A stretch of DNA of 64,000 nucleotides from SZUA-36 sp963759155 (GCA_963759155.1 CAVWXX010000016.1:124001-188000); one strand, 5' to 3'; counted from the stretch's first letter, positions 9,713 through 19,086 are shown. The notes: generated by a model from the sequence alone, not told the origin. Translations and numbers: made by a program.

Positions 9713-10003
9713 ATGGTAACTAATTCCGATTGGGAAGTAATGAAACAACACGCCTTTGACGCCTTCGCCCGTGATGGCGGGCTAAACGTGAGCGAGTTGG
9801 AGAAGATAGTAGATATCGCCCTTGCTGATGGAAAGTTCGACGAGGACGAAAAGGGAGTCCTGGTCAATATCATTTCCAGTTTGACCGGTGCGGACATGAC
9901 AGATGCCATGTGGTTAAAGGTCGACGACTTGATCCACAAATTTGATCTGCACGGCGACAGCGAAGCTTTTATCGAACACCTGGACGAAGAAAACGAGTTT
10001 TAA
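9713..10003 (+). CDS. small acidic TerB-like protein
   Basis: A 96-residue acidic cytosolic protein. The central part, IALADGKFDEDEKGVLVNII (about residues 32-51), resembles the helical, acidic metal-binding repeat of TerB-like (tellurite resistance protein B) domains, where an Asp/Glu cluster after a helix is characteristic. I chose ATG at 9713, which has a TGAGG site a few bases upstream; a GTG at 9701 in the same frame would add four residues. It stands alone between the POT and DUF885 genes. The role is unknown. Confidence 0.6.
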   Translation: MVTNSDWEVMKQHAFDAFARDGGLNVSELEKIVDIALADGKFDEDEKGVLVNIISSLTGADMTDAMWLKVDDLIHKFDLHGDSEAFIEHLDEENEF

Positions 10004-10134
10004 TCGTTCGCCAATATGCGTGGGTTTTGGTCGTTAAGAGTAGTAACGAGGCGTGTGTTTTGTGCGCAATCTTGCTATCCCATGACCGGACCTGACCTGC
10101 TAAGATAGCCGTTGCTTCTCTCCGGAACCCCAAT

Positions 10135-11907
10135 ATGACAAAATTTCTTACGCGAACCTTCTATTCGCTGATATGCCTCACGTTTCTGGGCCTCGCTGCC
10201 TGCAACAATGCCGAAACCCCTGCGCCCGTCACAAAATCACCGGTGGAAACCGCACAGCCTGAGAGCTGGGAAGAATTTGTAACACGGCAGATAGAGGAAC
10301 ATATTGATGCCCATCCACAATGGGCCGTTGTGCAAGGGCGTCACGAGTATGACGGTCAACTTCCTGACTGGAGTCGTGCGGGTTTTGAGAAAGAAATTGC
10401 ACGCTTGCACCGGGCGCGTGATGAGGCCATGGCCTTTGAAGAAGACCAGATGAGCGCAGATCAACTTTACCAGCGCGAATACCTGGTATCGCGTGTTGAT
10501 CAGGATCTGTTCTGGCTGGAAAAAGCCCGACTTCCGTTCCGCAGCCCTGAGTATTACTTTGGCTGGCTGAGTGACTCACTGGACCCAAGCCCGTATATCG
10601 CGCTGGACTACGACTCAGTTGAACAACGTATGCGTTCGTTCACCCGCTACCTGCAAAACGTGCCAAGGGCAGTGGGACAGATCAGGGATAACCTTGAAAT
10701 GCCCATGCCACGTACCTGGCTTCAGTTGGGTATAGACGGCTTCGGTGGTTATGCAGATTATTTTCGTGATGACGTTCCGGCCGTTTGGGCCGGGGTTGAA
10801 GATGAAGACCTGCAAAAAGAATTTGCCAGTGCGAATAAGGGCGCCATTCAGGCCATGCAGGACATCACCGACTGGTTGAAGTCCAATATGTCTTCCGCAA
10901 CCGAAGATTTTGCCCTCGGTCCGGATCTTTTCAAACAGATGTTGTGGGATACCGAGCGTGTTGATACACCGCTTGATGAGCTTGAGGCCATCGGCCGGGC
11001 CGACATGGCACGTAACCTGAAAAGCCTGAATGAAGCCTGCGCGGAATTTGCGCCGGGTCTCAGTGTGCAGGATTGTTTTGCAAAAATGTCCGGCAATAAA
11101 CCCAAGGTCGACTCAGTGGAAAGTGCGCGTGAGCAGTTACAGGAAATCCGCGAATTCATGGTGAAAGAAGACCTGGTCAGCATTCCGGGTACCGAAGAGG
11201 CAAAGGTCGATGAAGCGCCACCGTATGCACGCTCAAATTTCGCCTATATCAATATCCCGGGTGCCTGGGAGAAGAACCAGCCTTCCGTCTATTACATTTC
11301 GCCGCCAAACCCGGCCTGGCCTGAGGATGTACAGGCAGATTACATCGCCGGCGAGGCAGATTTATTGTTCACCTCGGTACACGAGGTCTGGCCCGGTCAT
11401 TTTCTGAATTTCCTGCACGCCAACCGCGCACCATTTTTCTATGGTCGTGTATTTGTCGGCTATGCTTTTGCAGAAGGCTGGGCGCATTACACCGAAGAGA
11501 TGATGCTGGAGGCCGGTTTACGTGATGGCGACCCTGAAGCCCGTATCGGTCAGATCAGTAATGCCCTGTTACGTAACGCGCGCTTCCTGTCGACCATTGG
11601 TCTGCATACAAAAGGCTGGTCGGTTGAAGATTCAAAGCGGTTTTTCATGGAGGAGGGCTTCCAGAGTGAAGGTACCGCCATACAGCAGGCCGCACGCGGC
11701 ACCTATGACCCGGCCTATTTGAACTACACCATGGGCAAATTGATGATCAAGCGTTTACGCGATGACTGGACAGCCACCCGCGGTGGCAGAACGGCCTGGC
11801 GCGAGTTTCACGATACCTTCCTGAGTTATGGCGGGCCGCCCATTCCACTGGTGCGTCAGCAAATGATGGGTGAAAGAAGACCTGAGGCCCTGTTTCCGGT
11901 TTATTAA
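10135..11907 (+). CDS. DUF885 family lipoprotein (putative metallopeptidase)
   Basis: A 590-residue DUF885 protein with a lipoprotein signal peptide; the lipobox LAAC places the lipidated cysteine at residue 23. The family motif HExxPGH is present as HEVWPGH, with H416, E417 and H422, and a downstream glutamate lies in AEGWAHYTEEM. DUF885 proteins are thought to be zinc peptidases related to M32, but few have been characterised, so the activity is inferred. A second, secreted DUF885 protein occurs at 25688. It stands alone, convergent with ackA. Confidence 0.88.
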   Translation: MTKFLTRTFYSLICLTFLGLAACNNAETPAPVTKSPVETAQPESWEEFVTRQIEEHIDAHPQWAVVQGRHEYDGQLPDWSRAGFEKEIARLHRARDEAMAFEEDQMSADQLYQREYLVSRVDQDLFWLEKARLPFRSPEYYFGWLSDSLDPSPYIALDYDSVEQRMRSFTRYLQNVPRAVGQIRDNLEMPMPRTWLQLGIDGFGGYADYFRDDVPAVWAGVEDEDLQKEFASANKGAIQAMQDITDWLKSNMSSATEDFALGPDLFKQMLWDTERVDTPLDELEAIGRADMARNLKSLNEACAEFAPGLSVQDCFAKMSGNKPKVDSVESAREQLQEIREFMVKEDLVSIPGTEEAKVDEAPPYARSNFAYINIPGAWEKNQPSVYYISPPNPAWPEDVQADYIAGEADLLFTSVHEVWPGHFLNFLHANRAPFFYGRVFVGYAFAEGWAHYTEEMMLEAGLRDGDPEARIGQISNALLRNARFLSTIGLHTKGWSVEDSKRFFMEEGFQSEGTAIQQAARGTYDPAYLNYTMGKLMIKRLRDDWTATRGGRTAWREFHDTFLSYGGPPIPLVRQQMMGERRPEALFPVY

Positions 11908-11910
11908 TGG

Positions 11911-11942
11911 AAGGCGTTCTGGTCACGCCAGGAAGCCTTTCT
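11911..11942. terminator. imperfect hairpin between DUF885 and ackA
   Basis: AAGGC...GCCTT flanks a TTCTGG/CCAGGAA stem with one bulge, followed by TTTCTG. It sits between convergent genes, so a terminator is plausible but weak. Confidence 0.4.
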
Positions 11943-11992
11943 GACGTCACGCAGTAGTTGCTCGGGCCCCGTTTATGATGGCTTGTTAATCA

Positions 11993-13198
11993 TCAGGGGT
12001 TATTGATGACCTGCAGCGTCTGGCTGGCAATCTCATATTCTTCATTGGTTGGTATAACCAGGAGTTTGACCTGGCTGCCGGATGCCTGGATTTCCAGCAC
12101 CTCCTTTTGGCGGATGCTGTTTTTCTTATCATCGATAATGAGTCCAAGCCGCTCCATATCCTGACAGCTCATCTGCCTGACAATCGCTGAGTTTTCGCCG
12201 ATTCCACCGGTAAAAACAACACAATCCACCCCGCCGAGTGCCGCCATATAGGCACCGATGTATTTTTTTATCCGGTAGCAGAATATGGCCAGCGCAAGTT
12301 TTGCCCGCTTGTCTCCACCTTCTGCTGCCTGGCTGATGGTGCGCATGTCATTTTCACCACAGATTCCTTTCAGACCGCTCTGCTTGTTGAGCAGCTTGTC
12401 GAGGGCATCCATATCCATTCCACTCTGCCGGCCCAGGTAGAAGAGAATGGCCGGGTCCAGGTCACCGCTGCGGGTTCCCATCACCAGGCCTTCCAGTGGG
12501 GTCAGGCCCATGGACGTGTCAATACACCTGCCAGCACGGATCGCGGCTGCGCTGGCACCGTTACCCAGGTGGAGGGTGATGATATTCAACTCCTCGATGG
12601 GTTTGTCGAGATAAAGCGCGGCCTGTCTTGCGACATAGCTATGGGAGGTTCCGTGGAAACCATAGCGTCGAATTTTCTGTTCTTCATACAGGCTATAAGG
12701 CAGGGCGTAGAGATAGGCATGTTCGGGAATTGACTGGTGAAAAGCGGTATCAAAAACGGCTACCTGGGGTACCTGCGAAGCATTTTCCAGAGCCACGCGG
12801 ATGCCCGTCAGGTTGGCTGGGTTATGCAACGGTGCCAGGGGAATCAGCGCTTCAATAGCACCAATAACAGTCTCATCAATACGTACCGGCTGATGAAAGG
12901 CTTCACCACCGTGGACTACCCGGTGACCGATGCCTGCCAGTTCGTCCATATCAGCAAGTGTTCCGCTTTCCCTCAACATGTCACTCATAAGCTTGATGGC
13001 GGCAGAATGATCAGTGACTGGATGATTTTCCTGGATTGTCTGCTGATGACCGGAAGAATCAACAAAAGAGAGCCTGGCGGCACCGCTGTCCGTGCCGATT
13101 TGCTCAACCAGGCCTGCGGCCAGTACCGATAGATCCGCCTCCGTAAAAAGCTGAAACTTCAAAGAGGACGACCCGGAATTTAGTACCAGTATTTTCAT
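11993..13198 (-). CDS. ackA: acetate kinase
   Basis: A 401-residue ASKHA-fold acetate kinase that interconverts acetyl phosphate and ADP with acetate and ATP. The phosphate-binding motif NSGSSSLK is at residues 7-14. YGFHGTSH and the GGIGENS segment are the other hallmarks. The frame is open for 33 more codons upstream, but the family consistently begins MKILVLNSG, so ATG at 13198 is the start. It lies 32 nt downstream of pta, making the classical Pta-AckA operon for acetate overflow or acetate assimilation. Confidence 0.97.
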   Translation of the reverse strand: MKILVLNSGSSSLKFQLFTEADLSVLAAGLVEQIGTDSGAARLSFVDSSGHQQTIQENHPVTDHSAAIKLMSDMLRESGTLADMDELAGIGHRVVHGGEAFHQPVRIDETVIGAIEALIPLAPLHNPANLTGIRVALENASQVPQVAVFDTAFHQSIPEHAYLYALPYSLYEEQKIRRYGFHGTSHSYVARQAALYLDKPIEELNIITLHLGNGASAAAIRAGRCIDTSMGLTPLEGLVMGTRSGDLDPAILFYLGRQSGMDMDALDKLLNKQSGLKGICGENDMRTISQAAEGGDKRAKLALAIFCYRIKKYIGAYMAALGGVDCVVFTGGIGENSAIVRQMSCQDMERLGLIIDDKKNSIRQKEVLEIQASGSQVKLLVIPTNEEYEIASQTLQVINNP

Positions 13199-13230
13199 AA
13201 AAATATATCCGCTGCGTCGGCGTTTTTGTT

Positions 13231-15321
13231 CTAGGCCCGGTTCTGAGCCTGGATGGCGGTGATCGCAACGGTGTTGACAATATCGGTCACCAGGCAACCG
13301 CGGGAGAGGTCATTGATCGGTTTGTTGAGGCCCTGCAGCACCGGGCCAATAGCCACTGTATTCGAGGCGCGCTGCACCGCTTTGTAAGTATTGTTGCCGG
13401 TGTTGAGGTCAGGAAATATAAACACGGTCGCCTTGCCTGCCACTTCACTATCAGGCATTTTCTTGCTGCCGACAGAGGCATCGATGGCGGCATCGTACTG
13501 AATCGGACCTTCCACCTTTAAGTCCGGTCGGCGCTGCTTAACGATTTCGACCGCTGCCCTTACCGTTTCAACATCGGCCCCGGTGCCTGAACTGCCACTG
13601 GAGTAGGAAAGTAAGGCAATCAGTGGGTCAATACCAAACATCTGAGCAGTCTTTGCGGAACTGATGGCAATTTCAGCGAGTTGTTCAGAGTTTGGATTGG
13701 GGTTAACCGCACAATCACCATAGACCAACACACGGGTATCCATACACATCAGGAATACCGACGAAACCAGCAGAACATCCGGTGGCGTGCCTATAAACTG
13801 GAAAGCGGGTCGAATGGTATGTGCCGTGGTATGCGCCGCCCCGGACACCATACCGTCGGCCAAATCCTTGTGAACCATCATGGTGCCAAAATAATTGACA
13901 TCGCTCATCGTATCCCTGGCGTTGTCGATGGTGATGCCTTTATGTCTGCGCAGCTCAAAAAATGTTTCTGCAAACTCATCACGCCGTTCGGAAGTCTTCG
14001 GGTCAATAAAGTTCACACCTTCAAGTCTCAGGCCAAGACTTGCACAACGGGCACGGATTTTGTCTTTCTCACCGAGGATGGTTAGATCAACGACGTCCCG
14101 GAAGCGCAGTATTTCGGCGGCCTGCAGAATGCGGTCATCAGACCCCTCCGGCAACACAATGTGCTTACGTTGCTGCCGTGCCCTTTCAAAGAGTGAGTAC
14201 TCAAACATGAGCGGCGACATATGGGCGGTTGATGTCACGCGTGCTTTTTCCCGCAGGTTTGTGATATCGATATTGGTCTCGAACAGACCAAGTGCCTGGG
14301 CAATCTTGCGCTCATTTTTTGGATGCAACCTTCCAGGAACAGCAGCGGCACTGGTGGCCGTGTTGTAGGTGTCGCTGGAAACCCGGTAAATCGGAATAGC
14401 CAGCTCATCGATACCATCCAAAAGCCGCCTGATCGAAGGCTCAGGCTTCATTTTACCGCTCAGAAGTATGCCAACCGGTGAAGGGTAATTTTTTGAAGCA
14501 ACGGCGCCGAGTGTGGCAAAAACAATATCCGGACGGTCACCCGGTGTGATAACCAGGTCATTCTTTTCAATGTGATCGAGAAAGTTGGCCGGTCCCATGG
14601 CCGCCACTTTAAAACCACGGATATTACGATACAGGCCGGCTTTAGGTCCGCTGAACCATTCAGCATCCAGGGCCACCACAACCTCCTCCATCGTTGGATT
14701 ACTGAAGAATTTTTCTTCGGGCAGGAAGTTAATGGATAGTCCTGCGGCGCATTGTTCTTCCAACTCTGTCCTGATGGCATCAATGTTTTGGGGGTCAACC
14801 CTGTTAACGATAATGCCCAGTAGCGGGCATTTAAGTTGCTTGAAGGTCTGTTCTGCGATGCGGATGTTCTCCGTAAGATCAGAGGTAGAAGTATTCAGCC
14901 CGGATGCGACATAAAGCGCCGGCGTACCGAGCTCTCTCGCAATCCGTATGGAGACATCATAATTAAAGGCGTCGGAAAGGTGCGTGATATCCGGCCCTTC
15001 AACGAGGAGAAAATCGCAAAGGGCTTCAGCCTGCTTGAACCTTGAGACAATCTCACGAAAAAGACGGCGCTCTTCACCACTGGCCATCCAGGTTCTTGCC
15101 TGGTCATGGGTGACACCGACCATTTGTGAGGGTGTCAAATTGAGGTTGAAGCGGCTGGCAAGCAATTGGATATGGCTATCTTCTTCTGCGGCAACAGGAG
15201 ACAGCGCCCGGAAAAAACCAAGCCGGTTGACCTGGCGCGAGAGCATTTCCATGACACCCAGCGTAACCACCAGCTTCCCGCTGTTTGGCTCCAAACTCGC
15301 AATGTATAAACTCTTCATCAT
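13231..15321 (-). CDS. pta: phosphate acetyltransferase (long, three-domain form)
   Basis: A 696-residue Pta of the long gammaproteobacterial type. It has an N-terminal P-loop-like domain (1-220, with EPNSGK near residue 11), a middle DRTGG domain (about 220-340) and the C-terminal catalytic PTA_PTB domain (about 375-696). It converts acetyl-CoA and phosphate to acetyl phosphate. Two adjacent ATG codons at 15321 and 15318 could start it. A diverged fragment of another pta lies about 1.5 kb upstream at 16806-16976, and an epimerase N-terminal scrap sits directly upstream, so the 5' flank has been rearranged. Confidence 0.96.
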   Translation of the reverse strand: MMKSLYIASLEPNSGKLVVTLGVMEMLSRQVNRLGFFRALSPVAAEEDSHIQLLASRFNLNLTPSQMVGVTHDQARTWMASGEERRLFREIVSRFKQAEALCDFLLVEGPDITHLSDAFNYDVSIRIARELGTPALYVASGLNTSTSDLTENIRIAEQTFKQLKCPLLGIIVNRVDPQNIDAIRTELEEQCAAGLSINFLPEEKFFSNPTMEEVVVALDAEWFSGPKAGLYRNIRGFKVAAMGPANFLDHIEKNDLVITPGDRPDIVFATLGAVASKNYPSPVGILLSGKMKPEPSIRRLLDGIDELAIPIYRVSSDTYNTATSAAAVPGRLHPKNERKIAQALGLFETNIDITNLREKARVTSTAHMSPLMFEYSLFERARQQRKHIVLPEGSDDRILQAAEILRFRDVVDLTILGEKDKIRARCASLGLRLEGVNFIDPKTSERRDEFAETFFELRRHKGITIDNARDTMSDVNYFGTMMVHKDLADGMVSGAAHTTAHTIRPAFQFIGTPPDVLLVSSVFLMCMDTRVLVYGDCAVNPNPNSEQLAEIAISSAKTAQMFGIDPLIALLSYSSGSSGTGADVETVRAAVEIVKQRRPDLKVEGPIQYDAAIDASVGSKKMPDSEVAGKATVFIFPDLNTGNNTYKAVQRASNTVAIGPVLQGLNKPINDLSRGCLVTDIVNTVAITAIQAQNRA

Positions 15322-15359
15322 GATCTTTAATGTGCCTTTGTGGCCACCTCACCGGTTTG

Positions 15360-15443
15360 TCAGCCGGCTTCAGGGGTTTGTGATTGATGCCAGGCTGCCA
15401 GTCCGGCGGTGCCGATTTTCTTGACCAGGGTTATTCTTTTCAT
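15360..15443 (-). pseudogene. N-terminal scrap of an epimerase gene, copy of 17519-17602
   Basis: Twenty-seven codons from an ATG at 15443 begin MKRITLVKKIGTAGLAA and then go out of register to a stop. The first 17 codons and the adjacent upstream bases match the start of the epimerase remnant at 17602 (MKRRTLVKAIGTAGIAA); about 30 of 34 bases across the start codon are identical. It is therefore a duplicated gene end, not a functional gene. It lies just upstream of pta. Confidence 0.7.
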
Positions 15444-15696
15444 TTTGACTCGGGAAATTCAAAATTGTTTTTGTGGTTGACTCACGTCAGTGCCAGTTTA
15501 ATTGAAAGACGGGTGTGAGTGGCAATTTGGTACTTTGAGTTTAAGACGAGTATAGCGTTTATTTTTCCTAAGGGAGGGGGGTTAGGGGGGGGGGACAAGG
15601 AGAGTATAGCGTTTATTGTTCCAATACTCCGGACTGACAACTACTGGAGACCTTCCACATGAATCGTTCTTTTGGCGAACTGAAAGTGACCTGACC
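15444..15696. other. pta upstream region with G-tract and direct repeats
   Basis: About 250 nt without a gene. A 16-nt direct repeat, GAGTATAGCGTTTATT, occurs at 15548-15563 and 15602-15617 and brackets a G-rich tract (15572-15594) made of runs of 3, 6 and 10 G. That tract could form a G-quadruplex on the plus strand. A pta promoter on the minus strand should also lie here, but I cannot place it with confidence. Confidence 0.6.
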
Positions 15697-15906
15697 TCAG
15701 ATTTCCAGCAACCACTTAATTGCGGACTTTGCGATGAATCCAAGCATGCCGAACGCAAGCACGAAAAATAGTACGAACGTGCCCAATCTGCCTGCACCCG
15801 ACTTTTTTGCAAGGTCCCAGACAATGAAAAGCATATAGGCGATCAATAAGCCCAGTCCCCAGGTTAGGCCAAACTCTGAGATCTGCGCTTCGGTTAGTCC
15901 AAACAC
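15697..15906 (-). CDS. DUF2788 family small membrane protein
   Basis: A 69-residue protein with two hydrophobic segments (about 15-30 and 43-60) separated by the polar stretch WDLAKKSGAGRLGTF. This matches the DUF2788 family of small proteobacterial inner-membrane proteins, whose function is unknown. It begins 3 nt after the DUF2189 stop, so the two are almost certainly co-transcribed. Confidence 0.75.
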   Translation of the reverse strand: MFGLTEAQISEFGLTWGLGLLIAYMLFIVWDLAKKSGAGRLGTFVLFFVLAFGMLGFIAKSAIKWLLEI

Positions 15907-15909
15907 GAT

Positions 15910-16695
15910 TCAGTCAGCCTGCGTACGCGGCGGAATCTGGCTGACATCGACCAGATCACGGTAGACATGCCAGGATGCATGCCCCATGACCGGATAAAGC
16001 ACGATGAAGCCGATCATCAGCGTGGCCATGGAGAGACCAGTCACCAACAGGATAACCAATGCCCAGGTAGCCATGGTGACCGGGTTTTTGGCTACAGCTC
16101 GAACGCTCGTCCTGATGGCAACCCGCATGGTGACGTCACGATCTACAAGCATCGGTACCGATACAACCGTGACAGCGAATGTAACGGCAGCGACCAGGCC
16201 TGCCAGTACCGTCCAGAGCAGGAAAATATGATCATCCTGCATGAATACGTAGCGCAGAAACTCCATAGGACCTGCAATTTCAACACTGACAAAGAAGTGA
16301 AACAATATGACCGATACCAGTACCCAGGCGGTTGCGACTGACACCAGCAACAAACCGAACTTAAGCAGGCACCGGGAGCCCTGCCGCCAGGCATTGAAGA
16401 CATCGGCAGGTCGCGTTGGCTGCCCTGACTCCTGTTTTTGGCTGAGTGCATAAAGCCCTGTAGCGATAATCGGTCCAACCACCAGGTATCCGGAGATCGC
16501 GCCGGGCAGCAGGGGCCAGAATAACAGGGCGATTTGTACGATAACCAGGCTAATGCCGGCAACGATCAAGCCGTGTAGCAGGCTGGGCCACCCAACCTGT
16601 CGGAAATCACGCCAACCAAGACTCATCCATCGTGTAATGGCCTTAGGTGTGACTTCACGGATCGGAGGGACTATTCCTTGTGGTTCGGGATTCAC
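15910..16695 (-). CDS. DUF2189 family integral membrane protein
   Basis: A 261-residue protein with about six membrane segments and the features of DUF2189: an N-terminal RWMSLGWRDF stretch, paired hydrophobic hairpins, and a C-terminal GHASWHVYRDLVD. The family is widespread in proteobacteria and often near respiratory genes; its function is not known. The gene is intact although it lies between pseudogene fragments, and it is followed immediately by the DUF2788 gene. Confidence 0.8.
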   Translation of the reverse strand: MNPEPQGIVPPIREVTPKAITRWMSLGWRDFRQVGWPSLLHGLIVAGISLVIVQIALLFWPLLPGAISGYLVVGPIIATGLYALSQKQESGQPTRPADVFNAWRQGSRCLLKFGLLLVSVATAWVLVSVILFHFFVSVEIAGPMEFLRYVFMQDDHIFLLWTVLAGLVAAVTFAVTVVSVPMLVDRDVTMRVAIRTSVRAVAKNPVTMATWALVILLVTGLSMATLMIGFIVLYPVMGHASWHVYRDLVDVSQIPPRTQAD

Positions 16696-16805
16696 TTTCT
16701 ATCCACTGGGCTTATTGATTTCATCTTATTACTAATTCGTCCTCCAGGCTGCTTTTTCAAGGTGTCGTCTGAGAAGGGGCTATGCGGAAACAGCTTACCT
16801 CAACG

Positions 16806-16976
16806 TCGATGGGCAGGAAGCTGATAGAGAGTCCGACAGCAAAATGTTCCTTCAGTTCTGCCCTGATGGCGAGGATGTTTTCCGGATCAATGCGGTTAAC
16901 AATGACCTCCAGCAGAGGGCATTTAAGTTGTTTGAAGGTTTGCTCCGCAATCCGGATATTATCAGTAAGATCTCAG
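16806..16976 (-). pseudogene. internal fragment of a second pta
   Basis: Read on the minus strand, this stretch encodes a diverged version of Pta: NIRIAEQTFKQLKCPLLEVI, then VNRIDPENILAIRAELKEH and GLSISFLP. It corresponds to the segment of intact pta at about 14707-14877. The DNA is clearly alignable over about 170 nt but has many substitutions, mostly at third codon positions, so it comes from an old duplication or a related gene. It has no start and no rest of the gene. Its upstream end joins the epimerase remnant at about 16977. Confidence 0.8.
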
Positions 16977-17602
16977 GCCCAGGTATCCCTGATCGATTCT
17001 GACAGGGGCCGGACCTTAAGGCCTTTTGAGACGGCCAGTCCTGCGTTCACTTTCCAGAGACCGGCGTAATCTTTATTGCTGCCAACCCAGAGAGGTAGCC
17101 CGCCGCCTTCTCCCAGGTTTTGTGTATTCAGGAAATCCTCAGGTATCCATGTCAGTTTCAGGTCCGTGTTGAGCTCGTTCGGCACATGTTCAGCGTGTCA
17201 TGAAAGGTATAGAGTCCAGCAGGGTTGGTGGAGTTGAATGGTCCGACCAGCTTGTTATTGATGCAGTGAACCACCCAATCGGCAAGGTCGCGAACATCGA
17301 TGGTTTGCAGGGGGTCACTCCCATCACCCGGCGCCAACATTTCGTCGCTTTGTGCCGCCCGAACGGGCCAATATGTGAACCGGTCAGTTTTGTCACCGGG
17401 ACCGATAATCAACCCGCAACGAACCTTCGTGACCCGACCCGGCATTTATTAGCGCACGCACCATATGCGGGCCGATAAACCCGGTACCACCCATGAACAG
17501 TACCTTCATTTTCTTCTCACCGGTTACGCCAAGCGCATGAAAGGGAAAGCTTGCCGCAATGCCGGCAGTGCCAATGGCCTTGACCAGGGTTCTTCTTTTC
17601 AT
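16977..17602 (-). pseudogene. NAD-dependent epimerase/dehydratase, shredded
   Basis: Remnants of a twin-arginine-like signal-bearing NAD-dependent epimerase. The N-terminus (17602 down to about 17440) shows MKRRTLVKAIGTAGIAASFP, then the Rossmann motif MGGTGFIGPHMV. A deletion of roughly 130 codons follows, because the next recognisable segment (GLIIGPGDKTDR, about 17420) belongs to the middle of the protein. A frameshift near 17190 leads to the C-terminal part (LTWIPEDFL, PLWVGSNKDYAGLW). The last family residues (RDTW) run into the pta fragment at 16976. Several events would be needed to restore it, so it is not functional. Confidence 0.8.
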
Positions 17603-17615
17603 TTTTACTCCGGTG

Positions 17616-18125
17616 TTATGGTTTTAATTCCCTTGCCATCCAGGTTCCGCAACTTGAATGACCCGTGTTTCCCATTGGCTTATCCAGGTATTTGAAACCA
17701 TGCTTCCCGTACAGGCGTTGAGCCTGTTCCATGCTATCCATGGTTTCCAGGTAACAATGCCGGAAACCGGCTTGCCTGGCAGCTTCAAGACACAGGTTCA
17801 GCAGCTTACTACCCACGCCCAGGCCGCGTAGCTGGGATTTGAAATACATCTTGCGTAGCTCACAGGTATCCTCGTCGGCGCCTGTCAGTTGCCCGAACCC
17901 CCCGCAACCCAGCACTTTGCCATTCAATTCCACCACGTAGAATGCCGACCGCTCCGGCGCGTAAGCGGTGTGCATATCGTCAACTTCAGAATCATTGATC
18001 GAATAACCACAACCTACCGCCTTGAATTCGGTCATCACCAGGCGGATGATGTCTGCAATCACGGCATTATCTTTCTTCTCAATAAGCCTGATCTTCAAGT
18101 CGGCTTTTTGTCTGGTCTGATTCAT
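17616..18125 (-). CDS. GNAT family N-acetyltransferase
   Basis: A 169-residue GNAT-fold enzyme. The acetyl-CoA binding loop is QLRGLGVGSKLL (about 97-108), preceded by the ELRKMYF beta strand and followed by the C-terminal YGKHGFKYL. Acetyl-CoA donates its acetyl group to an amine or amino-acid substrate that cannot be told from sequence. It lies upstream of the epimerase remnant on the same strand with a 13-nt gap, so it may once have been co-transcribed with it. Confidence 0.85.
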   Translation of the reverse strand: MNQTRQKADLKIRLIEKKDNAVIADIIRLVMTEFKAVGCGYSINDSEVDDMHTAYAPERSAFYVVELNGKVLGCGGFGQLTGADEDTCELRKMYFKSQLRGLGVGSKLLNLCLEAARQAGFRHCYLETMDSMEQAQRLYGKHGFKYLDKPMGNTGHSSCGTWMARELKP

Positions 18126-18255
18126 TGATGAAGGTCCTGTTCAAACGATACGAAAAGGATAGTGCAAAAATAAATAAAGCGCTTTAAACCTGTCGGCGTC
18201 TATACGCATCAAATTTACTGTATTACATTAACTATAGACAATTCAGAGGATACAC

Positions 18256-19014
18256 ATGATGAAATCCAGAATATTCACATTCCTTGTAGCCCTGCTGGCC
18301 ACCGGCAGCCTGTTTGCGAGCGTGACAGAGGAAGAGACATTCTCTTACAAGCTTAACGATGGCGGCCGTTTCAGCATTTCCAATGTGAATGGTTCGATCG
18401 TTGTCACCGGTGGTAGCGGTGACAGTGTTGAGATTATTGCGACCAAGAAGGCTGACACCCAGGAAGATATGGACAAGATTGAGATTGAGATTTCTCACTC
18501 TGCGGATGAGATTGTAGTCGAGACAGAGCTTGGTAAATCCGATCGTTGGTATTCTCGCGGCAGTCATAGCGGTTCGGTCAAGTATGAAGTCATCGTGCCG
18601 GTTGGAACCGAGCTTGATACGGTAGACACGGTGAACGGCAATGTGAATATCAGCGGTGTATCCGGTAAGGTCGTCGCTGAGTCGGTCAACGGTGATCTTG
18701 ATGTCAGCGACCTGGCCGGGGATGTTGGTCTGTCAACGGTTAACGGCAGCATCGATGCAGTGTTTACCCGGCTTGAAGGCCAGCAACGGGTGAAAGCCGA
18801 GACGGTGAACGGTCGTGTGACAATCAAGCTGCCCAAAAACGCGGATGTTGAGGTCAGTGCAGATACACTCAATGGTGGTATCAGTGCCGGTGATTTCGGT
18901 CTGGAAGTCGAGAAAGGTTTCGTTGGTAGTGATCTGAATGGAAAAATTGGCAATGGCAGCGCCAGGCTGAATATTGACACCGTCAACGGTGCGATCAAGA
19001 TACGCAGTCACTAA
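18256..19014 (+). CDS. secreted DUF4097 family beta-helix-like protein
   Basis: A 252-residue exported protein (signal peptide about 1-22) with the DUF4097 repeat pattern: short beta strands each ending in VNG or LNG, for example SNVNGSIVV, DTVNGNVNIS, STVNGSIDA, AETVNGRVTI and DTLNGGIS. These repeats probably stack as a right-handed beta solenoid. Function is unknown; relatives are periplasmic or surface adhesin-like domains. It is followed by a strong terminator and stands alone. Confidence 0.85.
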   Translation: MMKSRIFTFLVALLATGSLFASVTEEETFSYKLNDGGRFSISNVNGSIVVTGGSGDSVEIIATKKADTQEDMDKIEIEISHSADEIVVETELGKSDRWYSRGSHSGSVKYEVIVPVGTELDTVDTVNGNVNISGVSGKVVAESVNGDLDVSDLAGDVGLSTVNGSIDAVFTRLEGQQRVKAETVNGRVTIKLPKNADVEVSADTLNGGISAGDFGLEVEKGFVGSDLNGKIGNGSARLNIDTVNGAIKIRSH

Positions 19015-19036
19015 ACGGCTTGCGCAAAAATTAACC

Positions 19037-19068
19037 AACCCGGCAGTATCACACTGCCGGGTTTTTTT
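19037..19068 (+). terminator. rho-independent terminator after DUF4097 gene
   Basis: A perfect 11-bp stem (AACCCGGCAGT/ACTGCCGGGTT, 5-nt loop) runs into a T tract. The matching A residues upstream could let it serve the convergent racemase gene as well. Confidence 0.92.
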
Positions 19069-19086
19069 GTGAGTTCAGATAGTGCC

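Noticed and set aside
16782..17069. 95-codon plus-strand frame between DUF2189 and the epimerase remnant
   Set aside because: It is the antisense of the pta fragment and resembles the antisense frame of intact pta.
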